DNA of 64,000 nt, from the NCBI RefSeq assembly GCF_040939455.1, contig NC_134106.1, forward strand, positions 40,074,001 to 40,138,000. Reading direction: 5' to 3'. A model generated the notes under the pieces. It saw only the letters and a list, made by a program, of their open reading frames with translations, made no database searches and was not told the origin of the DNA. This stretch comes from Microcebus murinus. Its lineage: Eukaryota > Chordata > Mammalia > Primates > Cheirogaleidae. Below are positions 10,451 to 22,129 of this stretch, piece by piece (positions within the stretch are counted from its first letter, which is position 1; each line of letters opens with the position of its first letter). The position numbers were made by a program, and so were the translations under genes.

Positions 10451-12449
10451 GCCCTTATTACACATGGCTAGTGCTGTCTTTTGGGATTGAATGGAGTTGG
10501 GGACACCCTCTCCTCTCATTAGAAGATCTCCAGGAGGATAGCAGACTTTCTCACATTGACAGCTTCCCTGGAGAAGGCCTGGATGTTGACGATTCCCAGT
10601 AGCTCCCTTTTCTGAAAGACGAGAACAGGCAGGCATTGCATTTGGTGAAGTAAGACAAAGCTTTCCTGGGGGAATTATGAAAACCTGGGGTGAAGATGAA
10701 AAACACAGAGTAAACTGGCTCTGCTTTCGGCAGCATGTGGGTTTACAGTGTGTGGTCATTGGGGGATTTGAGGCGGGAATAGAAGGGGAGAGGTTGTGAG
10801 GGCTGTAGAGGAGACACTGGGTGTCAGGCAGTTTTTAATCCTATGAACAGAGGTGGTTTTGTGGCTTTGGATAAAGCAGTCTGAGTGGTAGATTCAGAAT
10901 TATGGTCTATAAGTTCTCTAGGATCATGTTCTTATAACACGATGCCTTCTTTATGTCTCCAGCTTTTAGTGGTTACCACTTGCTAACTCTTAACTGAAAT
11001 GGTTGGGTCTGTCAATCTGCTTCAGGAACTTTTTCTTTAAATTGGTAGAAAGAGTACTTTTCTCTCAGAATTTGATAAAGATAATAAAAAAGATTCATTT
11101 TGGATGACTGAACCCACCCTATGAAATGGATATATAATTTACAGAGGAGTTAACTTAAATATAACTTATAGGCAGAACTATAGTCATCATGTAGTATGAT
11201 TTTTATTTTTTATTACTTTCTTTCTCCTAGCTAAGAAATGGAAAAGATGCTAGCCATTTCTGGTTTCTATTCAGCTTCTCTTCTTTCAACACTTTGGTTT
11301 TTAATTTCTTGTCTATGTTCACTGCAGTTCACATCCCACATTGAATTGCCTTAGAATGGTTTCTTTATTGAATGATAGACTGTAATATAAATTAAGCATT
11401 TTCAGCTTCTTCACATGGAATTATTCAACTTAAGACTGCATTTCTAAATGGGTTGCATCTCTGAAGCTCTAGCTATCTTAATGCCCATTCCTGCTGTTCC
11501 ATGTCATGTTAAATCTTCTAATTTACATTTTAAAAAATTCCTGCCACTTTCCTGGTACTGGCAAAATCTGTTGAGTTTTGTGTCTGTGAAGGATGGGCTG
11601 CTCAGACTTGTGCTGTGGCAATAAGAGATTTTTCAGCCCTGGATTTTGTTGGCCAGATGAGAACAATGGCCAGGAAGTTTAGTCACTGTGTGTAGAAGAG
11701 CATCAAATTGTATGGAATTCCTTCATCATTTGGTTTTGCTGAACAGTGACATTTTTGTTTACTTTGGGTCAACAGCATTGTGCTTTCCATGTAATTATTT
11801 TAAGCCCACTATATTGAGAGACTGTGAGAGGTCTTAGATTTTATTCTACATGTAAGCTAACAAGTTAGCCAGCCACAGTGTGTTGTGTGTACACAGACAC
11901 ACACACATTAATAGAAAACAGAAGACCTTGGAGTTAGAGAAAAAGCTAGTCACATGCATAGCAAAAGCTGCAGCCAGAGGAGCTTCTTGGCACCAGTTCT
12001 CCAAGCCCCATTTCCACAGGTGATGTGATGAGGACCAGATGGTACCTGTATATGCAGTGGGGTGCATTGCAGGAGAGGGAACCCTCAGATCAGGAAGCTC
12101 TGATCTTACATGGGGCTGCTGGCAACCTGCCTATCCTTTGCCTCCAAGAAATCTTTGCTCTGAAAAGTAAGGCAGTCTTTTCCACATTGTGATAGGAGAA
12201 GTGTTTATTTTTACTACTCTGGAATATCTCTGGGGAGGGGTCTTTAAGCTTTATTATATTGCTTAGGAACAAATCCTTCCTCTGACCTGGAGGCATATAC
12301 CATCTCTAGTTTCCAAGGTTGTTTGCTATTCAAATTTTCTGGAAGAGATAGTTTGAGATGTATAGAAATGCCAGACTCATGGAGAATGGTCTTACAACAT
12401 ATATGTAGGCAACATATTTCCTATAAACAAATGCATAATCAAAAACCAA
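10451..12449. other. Single-copy-looking DNA
   Basis: About 2 kb without a recognised repeat or gene. Short open frames at 10409-10759 (minus) and 11846-12067 (minus) have no recognisable domain. A CA/TG-rich patch at 11878-11908 contains alternating TGTGTGTACACAGACACACA. Confidence 0.4.
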
Positions 12450-12745
12450 AGCATATAAACATTTGAGGCCCCTCATGACCTGCAGGACAACAACTAAACT
12501 CTTAGGGACAGTGGAGGGCCTTGAATGCCAAGCTATCTACATTTCTCTATCTCCAATCCTCTGCTTGCCCATAACTGGTCTTCTCATCACTGGATTTTCC
12601 TTTACACATAGTCTCCATTCATGGCTTTTGTTCACTTTCTTCTGCTTTCAGATAGCCCTCTTTCATCTCCTTTCTGCCTTACTATATCCTTTCCATACTT
12701 TAAGAATGAGTTTATCGAGTGTACGTCATCCATCGGGCATCCATT
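12450..12745 (+). repeat. Possible L2 LINE relic
   Basis: It resembles the forward L2 ORF region: 'GAGGCCCCTCATGACCTGCA', a pyrimidine-rich block, 'TTCACTTTCTTCTGCTTTCA', 'CTCTTTCATCTCCTTTCTGC'. Divergence is high and assignment is tentative. The 98-codon open frame is not considered a gene. Confidence 0.4.
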
Positions 12746-13094
12746 CTTTCCAGCTGTAGGATAAGAACATCTTCCTATCTGAGCTAATACTAAAACCCAA
12801 GGCCCATCCTATGCCTGGCAAGAGCATGACCTGATTTGCATGCAAGGGGATTAGCATCCCTGAGACCTAGGGCTTACCTGTTTTAAGGTTGGATTGCAAT
12901 TGGGAATAGAGGGGATCACACTGGTCTAGGGCCTGGTTAGCCTGGTGCCTCAACCCCTCCAGGGCCCCTTAGATTGAAACAGGATGACCAGAAGGCCATG
13001 GCTACAGATTTCATTCTGGTCCTCTAAAACCAGGATTAAGATATGCCCCCAGCTTCTTTATCTATATCACACCTCCAGATCTGTTCAGCTTTCT
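12746..13094. other. Single-copy-looking DNA
   Basis: No repeat, exon or RNA gene is recognised in this stretch of about 350 bp. Confidence 0.4.
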
Positions 13095-13232
13095 AGCGAA
13101 GGGCTTCTCAAAGCTTAACATGGATGGGCAATACCTGAGGACCCTGGTTCAGTAGGCCTGAGGAGTTTGGATTATTAACAAGCTCCCAGGTAATGCTGAT
13201 GCTGCTGTCCCACAGATCAGCACATGGCCCAG
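13095..13232 (+). repeat. MER5-like DNA transposon relic
   Basis: Ordered MER5A/B landmarks: GGGCTTCTCAAAGCTTAACA, 'GGTTCAGTAGGCCTGAGGAG', 'AACAAGCTCCCAGGTAATGC' and TGATGCTGCTG. Confidence 0.75.
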
Positions 13233-13287
13233 GGGGTGCGTGTGACTCTCTGCAAACGCTATTTCCCTAGAATTAGAGTGCAGAAAA

Positions 13288-13484
13288 GGAACTGATATTT
13301 CCTGAGCATATCACCTTATTTAATCTTCACATGCGAGGTAGTATTTTTTTTTTTCTTATTCTGCAGCTGAGAGAATTGATTTTAGAGAGAATAAACAAAT
13401 TTAGGATACAAGCAGAAGAGCTGGGATTCACACTCATTTCCCTTCATTCCAAATTATGGGTCTGCCCACCACACTAAGGTCAAG
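13288..13484 (-). repeat. MIR SINE relic, antisense
   Basis: Reverse MIR landmarks: 'TTTCCTGAGCATATCACCTT', 'ATTTAATCTTCACATGCGAG', 'TTATTCTGCAGCTGAGAGAA' and 'GAAGAGCTGGGATTCACACT'. An internal T-run has expanded. Confidence 0.65.
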
Positions 13485-14134
13485 CCTGGTATTTCAGGTC
13501 TGCTGACTAAGAAGTGGAACTAACACACTGTGCAGCCCACAGACTCTAAATAACCAAGCAGTGCTTTTAGCTGAGGTGCGTTGCAGAGCAGGCAGTCCGA
13601 AGGGGTGTGTTCACCTCGGCTCTAGTTGCTGAGAGCCCCTTGGAAGGCGAGGCGCTTCATACTAAGAAGCATACTTGAAAGGGCCACAGTTTTTCACCCA
13701 CTCTGTAATTTTCTCTAAATTATCCAGACCACTTAATCCTCTAATTTTCAGAACCTAATAACTTTTAAAGTCTTTTCTCAATATTTATTACTCAGCTGAT
13801 TGGGTTGATTAGCTTGTAACCAAATGGCTTACATAGGTGGACAGTGAATACCAGTAAACAGGAGCCTTTGGGACTGGATGGAGATGCCACTCTTCTCTTG
13901 GCCTCCCTCCACCTCCACGTCCTCCCCGAGCCCTAGCTTCTCCTGAGCGCACCTGTGGTCTGTGTGATCTCGGGCGGAGTCTGGCCACTGAGCCATGGTA
14001 GGGGGATTGTTTCCCACGCTCATCTTCAGATTCTCCCTTTCGCACACCAGGGGCTCCCTACAAGGGCAGGCTGCTCTGGGCCATCAACTAACTCCATGCG
14101 GGCCCTAGCAGGCACACATCGGGAGCAAGTGACT
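13485..14134. other. Single-copy-looking DNA
   Basis: No repeat is recognised. A moderately GC-rich stretch (13,560-13,660 and 13,870-14,110) has a few CpGs but does not amount to a CpG island by eye. Short overlapping open frames on both strands have no recognised motif. Confidence 0.4.
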
Positions 14135-14318
14135 CCCAACCTGGCGACGTGTCAGAGTCACTTGGGGAACTTTATAAAAATACAGATTCCCAGCTCCACC
14201 CAGATCTAGTCATTCAAAGTCTCTATAAATGTGACCCCACACCCTGTATTTTTAGAAAAGTTTTCTGTGTGTTATTGAATACAGCTGTCCTTGGACCAGA
14301 GCTTGGGAACCTGGTGTG
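14135..14318 (+). repeat. MER5-like DNA transposon relic
   Basis: 'CAGAGTCACTTGGGGAACTT', 'AAAAATACAGATTCCCAGCT' and CCACCCAGATCTAGTCATTC correspond to the 5' half of a MER5-type element. 'TTGGACCAGAGCTTGGGAAC' resembles its far end. Confidence 0.6.
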
Positions 14319-14344
14319 TGTAGAAGAAGAAAACACCCTCAAGC

Positions 14345-14490
14345 TAGGCTGGCAATTGGGGCTGAACTTTGTCACCACTTATTCCTGGGCAGATCATTAT
14401 CCCTGTCCTAGGCCTCTATTGTCATATCTATAAGATGAGGGCTTGGGTTAGATGATTCATTTGGCTCCTTACAGTTTAAAATTCTTAAGA
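14345..14490 (+). repeat. MIR SINE relic
   Basis: MIR core: 'ACCACTTATTCCTGGGCAGA', TCATTATCCCTGTCCTAGGC, 'CTCTATTGTCATATCTATAA' and GATGAGGGCTTGGGTTAGAT. Confidence 0.6.
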
Positions 14491-14870
14491 CTCAGTTGGG
14501 GTTGCTCTGGCTCCAGAGAGCTCGTGCTGGCCTCAGAATCACCTTCAGTGCAAATCCTTGAAGCGTGGCTCCTTGTTTAGCCCTTGCCTATCTGCTCCTT
14601 AGGTGCAGGGCAGAGCTCTTCCCCTGGAGGGTGCTGCAGGACAGCCACTGCGGTGTCTGTGCCCACGTATAGGACTCACCTCCTTCCCTACCAGTCACGT
14701 GGAGATGCTAGATGTTTACTGTTTTCAGGGTAGTAATATTTTAACTGGCATAGTTCAATTTGGCCTAAATTCATTCAGCATTGTGATGTGTCTAGCACTC
14801 TGCATGAGTTTGAGCTCTGATTCCTATAGCTGAGTGCTTTATTATCTGTAGAAACAGGAAGTCAATATAT
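14491..14870. other. Single-copy-looking DNA
   Basis: No repeat or gene is recognised. The tail after about 14,780 may already belong to the L2 relic that follows. Confidence 0.35.
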
Positions 14871-15300
14871 TGAACTTGATAGTGATTCCACATGAGATGG
14901 TAGGTGCTTAAGGGTGGGAAGATTGGAGACAGCAGGAGGAGGTAGGAAGGCTTCATGGAGAAGCTCACCAGCTTGGTTTTAGCCAAGTCTTTAGCACAGA
15001 TAGAGGTCAGAAGGGCAGAGAGAAAAAGGGAGGCTGATTCAGGAAGAAGGATCATTCTGGAAATCCCAGACACATAAGCCAGGAGACTAACTGGAAGGAA
15101 GTGAGGAGTATGAGATGAGTGGGTTGTAGGTTGGCACATTGAAGAACTCGGCACCATCCTGTAGCAACAAGGACACGTAAGGCAGGGTGAAGGAGGCAGG
15201 GATGTGATAAAAGCATTGTTCTGAGAATATAGCTTCAGATGGAAGCCAACACAATGGTCTAGAGAAGGGAGATAGCAATAGTAATATTAGCCAAGGAGTT
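14871..15300 (-). repeat. L2 LINE relic, antisense
   Basis: Reversed L2 body: 'GGCTTCATGGAGAAGCTCAC', 'AGGAAGAAGGATCATTCTGG' and ACAATGGTCTAGAGAAGGGA follow the order of the L2 reverse complement. Open frames on the minus strand here (14792-15434) are incidental to it. Confidence 0.55.
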
Positions 15301-15594
15301 AATCTGTGCCTGGGCTCTCCACTGGGCAGCAGCCACAATTCTGGGTCTGCTTGTGCTGCTTTGGCCTGATGAAAACCCCTTGCCTTGGTTGGATTCCCTT
15401 GGTGCAAAATGACCACAGTCAATTTGATATACATTTATTCGAACACTTCTTTGTTTGCAGCACTCAGACTTCAAAGGGAATGTGAGATAATCAGGAGAGA
15501 GACCCTCATTTCAAGAACATTAGTAAATGGCTGTGTTCCTGACTTCTAGGTCCTGGCTCTTGCCAGCAAGGTTCAAGAATTGTCTGTTTATTCT

Positions 15595-15862
15595 GCATCC
15601 ATTCATCCACTCTTTTCCTGAGCACCTTACCTATTGAAGGTGCTAAGGGGAATTCAAATTACTATAAAATATTCTCCCTGCTTTCATGGGTCCATATGGA
15701 GAATCCTGTGGGTTTGTGATGACAAAACTCAATCACCTGCTCAATTGTGAGATCTCTAAGTAAAATGGAAGTCAAAGGATTCATTCATTGTGATGAGAGA
15801 GAGCAGAGAAGCATTCTTGGAGGGACTGAGGCTTCATTTTGTAAGGTGATAGGATGTGCCCA
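15595..15862 (-). repeat. L2 LINE relic with 3' end, antisense
   Basis: It starts with the reversed L2 tail (CATCCATTCATCCACTCTTT, TCCTGAGCACCTTACCTATT, GAAGGTGCTAAGG, then CTCCCTGCTTTCATGGG). Degraded body sequence follows, with 'TTCTTGGAGGGACTGAGGCT'. Confidence 0.6.
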
Positions 15863-15863
15863 A

Positions 15864-16160
15864 AGCAGTACAGTCTAATAAATAATCTATGATATAAGCC
15901 ACAGATGTCATTTTAAGTTTTCTAGTAACCATGTTAAAAATGTAAAAAGAAAACAGGTACAATTAATTTTGTTTCATTTAACCTACATCCAAAATATTAT
16001 CACTTCAACATCTAAACAACATAAAAATATAAATGAGACATTCTCACTAATCTTTGAGATCCAGGATGTATTTTACACATACAGCATAGCTCAATGTGAA
16101 CTAGTCACATTGAGTGTTCAATATATTGAATGCCACATGTATTGGATGGCGTGGGGGGAA
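15864..16160. repeat. hAT-like non-autonomous DNA transposon relic
   Basis: The layout matches a common mammalian non-autonomous DNA element. It begins with 'GCAGTACAGTCTAATAAATA', then 'GTTTTCTAGTAACCATGTTA', 'CATCCAAAATATTATCACTT', 'GTATTTTACACATACAGCAT', and ends near 'CCACATGTATTGGATGGCG'. I suspect a MER58-type hAT-Charlie but am not sure of the name. Two near-perfect palindromes lie in its right half (16090-16130). Confidence 0.6.
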
Positions 16161-16559
16161 TGAGCAATTTCGTGCAGCCATGTGGTCCCTAAATGTCTAA
16201 TCTAGAGGCTGGGACTCTGGGGCTGGGCTAGGTGGGAGAGGGAGGACGCAAAAGCCCGGGACTGAGGAAGCAGAGTGCTGTAAGAAAATAAGGAATAACA
16301 ATAACTATAGGTTCTAGGGAGTTAAAAGACTTGGTGCAGGGAGGTAAGCTCTGCAACAAACAAATTCTAAATGGCTCTGGGAGAAAAGAGGCCCTGAATA
16401 GGAACTGCATTTCCAGAGAAATGAGAGTCCTTAAAGCTGTCTGAATAGAAAATAAGGTTATCATTATGCCTTATCATTAGAAGAGAGAAGAATATTAAAA
16501 GGACTCAGTTCAGCTTGAATAAAAAAGATAAATTTCAAGTAAACTGGCATACAGTTTAT
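16161..16559. other. Single-copy-looking DNA
   Basis: No repeat is recognised; the stretch runs from the DNA transposon relic to the candidate conserved element. Confidence 0.4.
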
Positions 16560-16880
16560 CCATGACTGGATTTGCTGTAATAAAGTCAGCGAGGGAATAA
16601 GCTGGGTGATTTACAGGGAGCCTGCTTCTGTAAAATTTACAAACTGCTGTGATAAAATGTCACCTTTTATGATGCATTCCACCCGGGTTGCATATATAAA
16701 GGGCACTGCAATGGAAAGAGTTGCAAAAACAAAGCAGCAGCCTGGCTCCCCAGCTGCCTTTGTCTGCTTTTCCAGCAGAATTGGGGATTTATGGAAAGAT
16801 GACCCGGACACTCGTCCTTTCTGGTTGTGGATTGCAAGCAGTGAAATGGCATCATTTCCTTTAGTTTTTATTTTGTGACC
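16560..16880. promoter_or_regulatory. Candidate conserved regulatory element
   Basis: Repeat-free DNA dense in recognisable factor motifs: a TATA-like CATATATAAAGGG at about 16691, a CAGCTG E-box at about 16752, AACAAAG (SOX-like) at about 16730, and 'GATTTATGG'. Short open frames on both strands overlap here but lack motifs. The role is inferred only from texture. An alignment with human and mouse is needed to know whether it is conserved. Confidence 0.3.
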
Positions 16881-17739
16881 TCAGGGACTGCTTTTAATAA
16901 TTTAGACTAGGAAAACTTGGGGTGGAGTAAAGAAAGGTAAGATGAGGGAGGAGAAGTTCCCTGATTCCAGGGGTTTCTAATTCAGCAGGGAAGGCAAACA
17001 ACTCATGTGATTTCACGCAAATGTATCAGGTTTGAATTTTTAATACAGTCCATGTCATAATCCCTTACTTTTCTACATCACAGCTTATCTGCTATGAGTT
17101 TCCTTTATGCCTGGTGGTTGGAAATTAAATCTCAGTCATTGTTGGGGTTTTCTCCCTGACTTTATGAGATCATAGAGGAATCCTGGGCTTGCATGTTTCC
17201 CCACGCTGGGGAGGGAGCATGCCCTTGGTCCATGGTGTTTCCATTTTTTCATTTGTCCTTTTGTCTACACAGTGGCTGTGTAGAAAGTGATCTTGTCCCT
17301 CAGTCTCCCAGTCCTGATGCTCTGGGGACATCACAGATTTCCCTCCTGCACCTTCCTCAGAGACTGCAGACCACCCTCCAACAGCCCCCAATCTCCTGTC
17401 CCCACCCTGCCAGGGTGCTGCCTCAGAGTGAGGGCACTGGTGTGTCACCTTAACCTCTGTCTCTAAAGAAACTTGAACTCCCCTCAAGTCTGGTGGCTTC
17501 TCCTTTTTCACTTTTATCCATGCTCCCCCAGCAGCAGCCCTGGTTCAGCCTTCCTCAAAGGGCCTGAAACATAAATTCTCTTCCTTCTGACTTTGCGTGT
17601 GCGTGTGTAAAGACCAACTGGATCTTGAATAAAAAAGCAATATTGGCTCCCTTATCCTGAAGTAGATGTTGGGAACATAGTGTTCACACCAATGACTGAC
17701 TTTCTCAATAATTCTCCTATTTGTGCTAAGTAGACAAGG
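16881..17739. other. Single-copy-looking DNA
   Basis: No repeat or exon is recognised. Opposing short open frames at 17170-17511 (minus) and 17193-17453 (plus) overlap and show no domain. Confidence 0.4.
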
Positions 17740-18100
17740 ATAAATGCTATCATGAGGGTAGAAGTACAGGGCCTTAGGGATACCATAGATGAAGGAGATT
17801 TTTTTGAACACGAGGGAACCAAGGAAGGCTGCATGGAAGAGGAGAGATTTGATCAGGGCTGTGAAGGATGGGAGAAGTTTGCCTCATAGGTGAGGTTATT
17901 TCTGGCTGAGGAGCAAGTATGAGCCAGGCCTGCAGTGGGGAAAATGAGGCCTGGGGAAGAATGTTCAGTTTGCGTGGGGGCTGGGAGAGGCGGGAGTGAG
18001 GCTGGGGTTTGACAAGTGGAAGAGAGGTTGGTTGGCGGCTGTTGTGTGAGGTGTTGAACAGTCTAAAACATAACAAGGCCTATATCGAGTACTTAAGGTC
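17740..18100 (-). repeat. L2 LINE relic, antisense
   Basis: Reversed L2 body: 'AAGGAAGGCTGCATGGAAGA', 'TTTGATCAGGGCTGTGAAGG', 'GAGGCCTGGGGAAGAATGTT' and 'GGGGCTGGGAGAGG'. Order and spacing fit the L2 reverse complement. Confidence 0.6.
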
Positions 18101-19440
18101 ATCTTTGGCAGTCCTCAAGTAGTAGAAATCATTTCACTTATAAGACTGGATATGTGGGTTGCACTGAAAACAGGAATGCTTTCCTGAGACAGTACCACAA
18201 AAATGCTTGTCCACCAGGTACTAGAGAAAATCCAGGCTGTCGTAGCCAGACAGGTACTTGGATAACTCTATCCAAAGTTCACTCCTTTCTATTCACTTGG
18301 CCAGTACCTAATTCTTCACTGCACTGAGGGCCTGGGGCACCATCACCGAGCTCCCTCCCAGTACTCTAATCCCTGCCCACTCCTCTTCCCTCTTCCCCTG
18401 TCATGAACTAATGTCCACTCCCTGCTCACTAGACCTGGAAAATCCTGGGAGGGGAGGACAAAGCCCAACAGAGGCTGCTGGACTGGCGTCAGCCAGGGAG
18501 GCTGGCAGCTGCTGGCAGTCGTGCTGGAAGGAGAACGCCAGGATGTGTACTGGGAGAACCACGATGTCAGTACCAGTTGGGAACAGACAACAAAGCAAGC
18601 AAGCGAGCAGTCCCTTTAGAGCAAAGAGAATTGAGAGCTTATTAGTCCAGGGATTAGTAGAACCAGTGCTTAGCCAGTTACTGAAATTCCTCAGTTATAT
18701 GCTGCTTGGTCCATAGGTAGGTGTGAGGACTTACAAGGACTATAGACCTAGCTTGCTAATGGAGAGTAAAGCTGTCTGGTTGGAACTTCAACTTCTCCTG
18801 AGATCTGAACTTTCTTAGCCAGAGGAGGGGAATATCAGCTTCCTTCTTTCACTTTTCCTTTGTCAGAAAGTACCTGGGGGTCTGGTAGAGGAGTGGCCTT
18901 CACTGTCCCCTCTGTAGTTACAATTGGTCACATCTGGGTAGTGTCCGAAACCCAGATTATTGGGCTCAGTGCTTTTATGCCTTGGTTTCCTGCTTTCCGA
19001 AGTCAAGTCAGCTTTGGGAGCTGTCTATTAAGGACCTGTCAATTGCAAAAGATGTATCTCCCAAATTAAGAGTTTAACTAGATTTCATTCTGGGAATTGA
19101 GCAAGAACTGGAAATAATTTAGCTTATAAAACTGTAGTTTAATGAAAGTATAAGACAATAGGCCTGGTAGAGGCTTTTTACTATCATAAGATGAGAGTTT
19201 CTATGGGCTGTTCTGACAGATTTACTGTTGTTTTAACTTAATAAGCTATTTCTGTTTTAGCGTTGTTATTGTTTCTCTGGTTATAGGACACTCTGTATTG
19301 TTTTATTATATTATCCCTCCCCCTCAGTTTTTATGGTGGCATTTTTCTCTTTGCTTAGCTTGTAAATATACGAATTTGCTCTGATCCTCCCAACTCTTCT
19401 GGGCACATGTGGAAACAAAGCAGTTTGTCAGCACAAGGGG
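18101..19440. other. Single-copy-looking DNA
   Basis: No repeat, exon or RNA gene is recognised over 1.3 kb. The 101-codon frame at 18411-18716 shows no domain. Confidence 0.4.
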
Positions 19441-19448
19441 TGGAATTT

Positions 19449-19520
19449 ATGCAGCCCCTCCCTCCCTCATTCTTTCCCTCCTCTTCTGCCCTTCCTTCCT
19501 TCTTTTTTTTCCTTCCTTCT
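19449..19520. repeat. Polypyrimidine low-complexity tract
   Basis: C/T-only stretches, mainly CCCTCCCTCCCTC and CCTTCCTTCC units with an internal T-run. Confidence 0.85.
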
Positions 19521-19666
19521 GGTTCATAAGGGCAGGTTCTTCTTGAAATTGTTGCCCTCCTCTCAAATTGTTTTCATTTCTTCCTTTAAGACATCCAGAT
19601 AAGAATAACATTAATAAGATTTTATGCTTGTAAAGCTTTTAGAACTGTTGTGATCTTTTGAAAACT

Positions 19667-19820
19667 TTTTCATATTTTATTCAGAATATTATGGGGGTAC
19701 ACATGTTTAGGTTACATATATTGGCTTTGTACTGCCTGAGTTGGAGCTACAAGCTTGCCCATCCCCCAGAGAGTGCGCATTGTGCCCATTATGTGGGAAT
19801 ATACCATCCCCTTGTGGTCT
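19667..19820 (-). mobile_element. L1 3' end, antisense, severely 5'-truncated
   Basis: A primate L1 3' UTR end in reverse: 'CATATTTTATTCAGAATATT', ATGGGGGTACACATG, GGTTACATATATTGGC, 'GCCCATCCCCCAGAGAGTG' and 'GTGCCCATTATGTGGGAA'. Only about 150 bp of the element is present. It appears to sit inside a reversed MIR that continues after it. Confidence 0.8.
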
Positions 19821-19834
19821 TTACAGCCACTTTC

Positions 19835-19994
19835 TGCAGTGGGTCAGGCATGGTTACCACCCCCTTCTTACACATTGGCAAATATAGTCCTAAGAGGATA
19901 AATAGGCTGCCCATGATTGCCTAGCAAGACAGTGGCAGAGTGTAGACCTGAACTTAGGTTTTTTGGCCTGAGGTCCAGGTACTTCCAAGGTTGG
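19835..19994 (-). repeat. MIR SINE relic, antisense
   Basis: Reverse MIR: 'CTTCTTACACATTGGCAAAT', 'AGGATAAATAGGCTGCCCAT', 'GCAAGACAGTGGCAGAGTGT' and AGACCTGAACTTAGG. The part left of the L1 end (about 19,600-19,665, 'TTGTAAAGCTTTTAGAACTG') is likely the other half. Confidence 0.65.
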
Positions 19995-20329
19995 AAGTGC
20001 TGAGTTGAGGCAAGAGGCCTCTTCTAGTGGCAAGGACTGACTATCAAAGTACTGTCCCATTGGCTGTGGAATCCTCTGTCACTGGTTCCATTATTGACTG
20101 AACGGAAGACAGAGCCTTTTATTCCCTCTCAGTATCCCCTAAGAATTGTTGTGGGGATAGAAAAGTGAGGTTAAACCCAGCTCCTTCACTGTCAGTGGGC
20201 AGAGCTGGTCAACATTTATGGGCAACAGGTGGTCAACATTAAGTAGGAAAGTTATAACATTTATCTGAGAATGGGTTAAGGGACAATATCAAATCTGGTA
20301 GGGAAAGGAATGCAAAGAGAAGCAGTACC
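19995..20329. other. Single-copy-looking DNA
   Basis: No repeat or gene is recognised in this stretch. Confidence 0.4.
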
Positions 20330-20520
20330 CATGCCAGGTAAGTTGTTTCAGTTAATCCTTTTAATGCTGCAAGGTAGGTGAATCCCAGCTTATAAAAGAT
20401 AAACCTGGGGCTCAGAGAGTTGGATATTTTTGAGATCAGCTAAGCATGTGGCAGAGTTGAGATCCAAATCTTAGTCTGAAGCCCATGGGCTTGGGTCCCT
20501 GTCCACCTCTATTTCTGCCC
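20330..20520 (-). repeat. MIR SINE relic, antisense
   Basis: Reverse MIR: 'GTTAATCCTTTTAATGCTGC', AAGGTAGGTGAATCCC, 'AAACCTGGGGCTCAGAGAGT' and 'CATGTGGCAGAGTTGAGATC'. Confidence 0.7.
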
Positions 20521-21945
20521 TTTCTCCTCCTCAGGTACCTAGGAGCCGTATCCTTAGTGAGAGTCTCCAGTCTCTCTCACTTAACCCCTAAGGGTAGTGC
20601 TTAAAAATTTAGCAACATCTGGTCATCTCTGAAGGAGATAAAGGGTTGACAAGCTCAAATCTTTTTGGCTGTGTTTGAATTTTAAAGATGATTAAGTAAA
20701 TTAATCTGTTAGATCAATCCCTTTTAGGAAGACAATCAGGATGAGAAAAAGTAAAATGACTATTCCTGGAGCTTTAGGCAGCCGATCAGACTGGGGCTCC
20801 AGTCCTCTGCCTGCATCCATCAGCTTCCGGTTTCTCAGAAGTCATGTAAAGGTTTTTCCCCTAGTTCTACCATTCTAGGCCTCTATGACTAAAACCACGT
20901 AAGTTGATCCCTACCTGGTCCCGGCCCCCGTGCTCCATTCAGGGAGAGCATGCACTGAGTGTGTGCTGCCCATCTACAGATCTTCTGCTTGCTGGAGCTG
21001 GTTCCTTGTCCAGCCCACCTCCTCCTTCCTGTGGATAGCTGCAATCATAGCCTTCAGACAATTTCCTGCCCTGAAGTCCTTTACTGAAAATCCAGAGTGT
21101 AGGGGCAAGGAGAGCTTTAGCTTATTGGGGCTCATATTTTCTATTTTGTCTCCTTTTCATATTCCCTTCCTCTATATCTGAAGATCTAAGACTTCTGGGA
21201 TCTGAGTTCAAGAATGATAGTGAAAGGGTGCTTTTCCTAGAGAAGGAAATTCTTCTTGATCTGAAAAGACCTAGTTGACCCCTCTAGCTCTCTGAGCCTT
21301 CATATAATGTCAACTTTAATTCCTGTCTTCATTTTTCCTTTTCTTCCCTTCCTTCCATCCCTTTTTTTTTTTCATTCATAAACATGGATTTTATTGAGAA
21401 CCTTCCTTTGGGGCACCCATCAGAGAGAAGGCTTAGCAGGATAGATGATGGAAGTCATTCTAGGAGACATTCTGACATTTTTAGGGTCTGTTTCCAGTGT
21501 GGTTCAGAAGTGTAAGAACTGCTAACTTGGGGGTTGAGCTTCTCGATTTTTATATTCTAGGAGGGTATTTTTACTATTAATAGTAGTCGTCTTTTTATGC
21601 TGTCTCAGCATCAGCATTCCTACTTCCAGGCGACTGCTTGACTTATCACCAATATTTTAATTTTGGCCAATTCTGCTATTTCTTTGAGCCCCAAGTCAGC
21701 ATCCCAAGTCTCGGCGTCATAACTCTACGGGAAGCTGCAAGGCATTGGCCCAGGCTCCAGTATGGCTGGAAAAACTCACAGTAACTATTAACACTGAAGT
21801 GAGCTTGTACCAAAACCTAGCCTCCGAGATCAAGGATACAACACATTTTTGGCAATGACTCTGGACTCCAGACATACGGAACTGCCAAAGATTTTGAGGA
21901 GGGGACAGAATATAGTCAATGTATTACTTTTATGAAGTATTTACT
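20521..21945. other. Single-copy-looking DNA
   Basis: No repeat family or exon is recognised apart from a polypyrimidine patch at 21,330-21,373 ('CCTTTTCTTCCCTTCCTTCC' and a T-run). The 83-codon frame at 20930-21181 has no domain I recognise. Confidence 0.4.
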
Positions 21946-21949
21946 GAGA

Positions 21950-22075
21950 TTTTGAGATACTTCAGGTTAGCAATTGTGTTTTATTCATCTCTGAATCCCT
22001 AGGGTAGAACTGAGCACCAAGCATATACAGGCATGAATAATCTGAGTAGCATTAATGAATAAATGAATGAATAAC
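21950..22075 (+). repeat. L2 LINE 3' end
   Basis: Forward L2 tail: 'TTATTCATCTCTGAATCCCT', 'AGGGTAGAACTGAGCACCAA' and the terminal 'AATGAATAAATGAATGAATA'. Confidence 0.55.
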
Positions 22076-22129
22076 TATGTGCATGGCACTGATTGTAAGG
22101 AGGAGAAATCAGAGGCTGGAACATTTTCA

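Noticed and set aside
13560..14110. CpG island promoter
   Set aside because: CpGs are present but sparse and the GC content by eye is too low over 200 bp or more.
20330..20350. Splice donor CCAG|GTAAGTTG as evidence of an exon
   Set aside because: It lies at the edge of a MIR relic with no acceptor or open frame to pair with.
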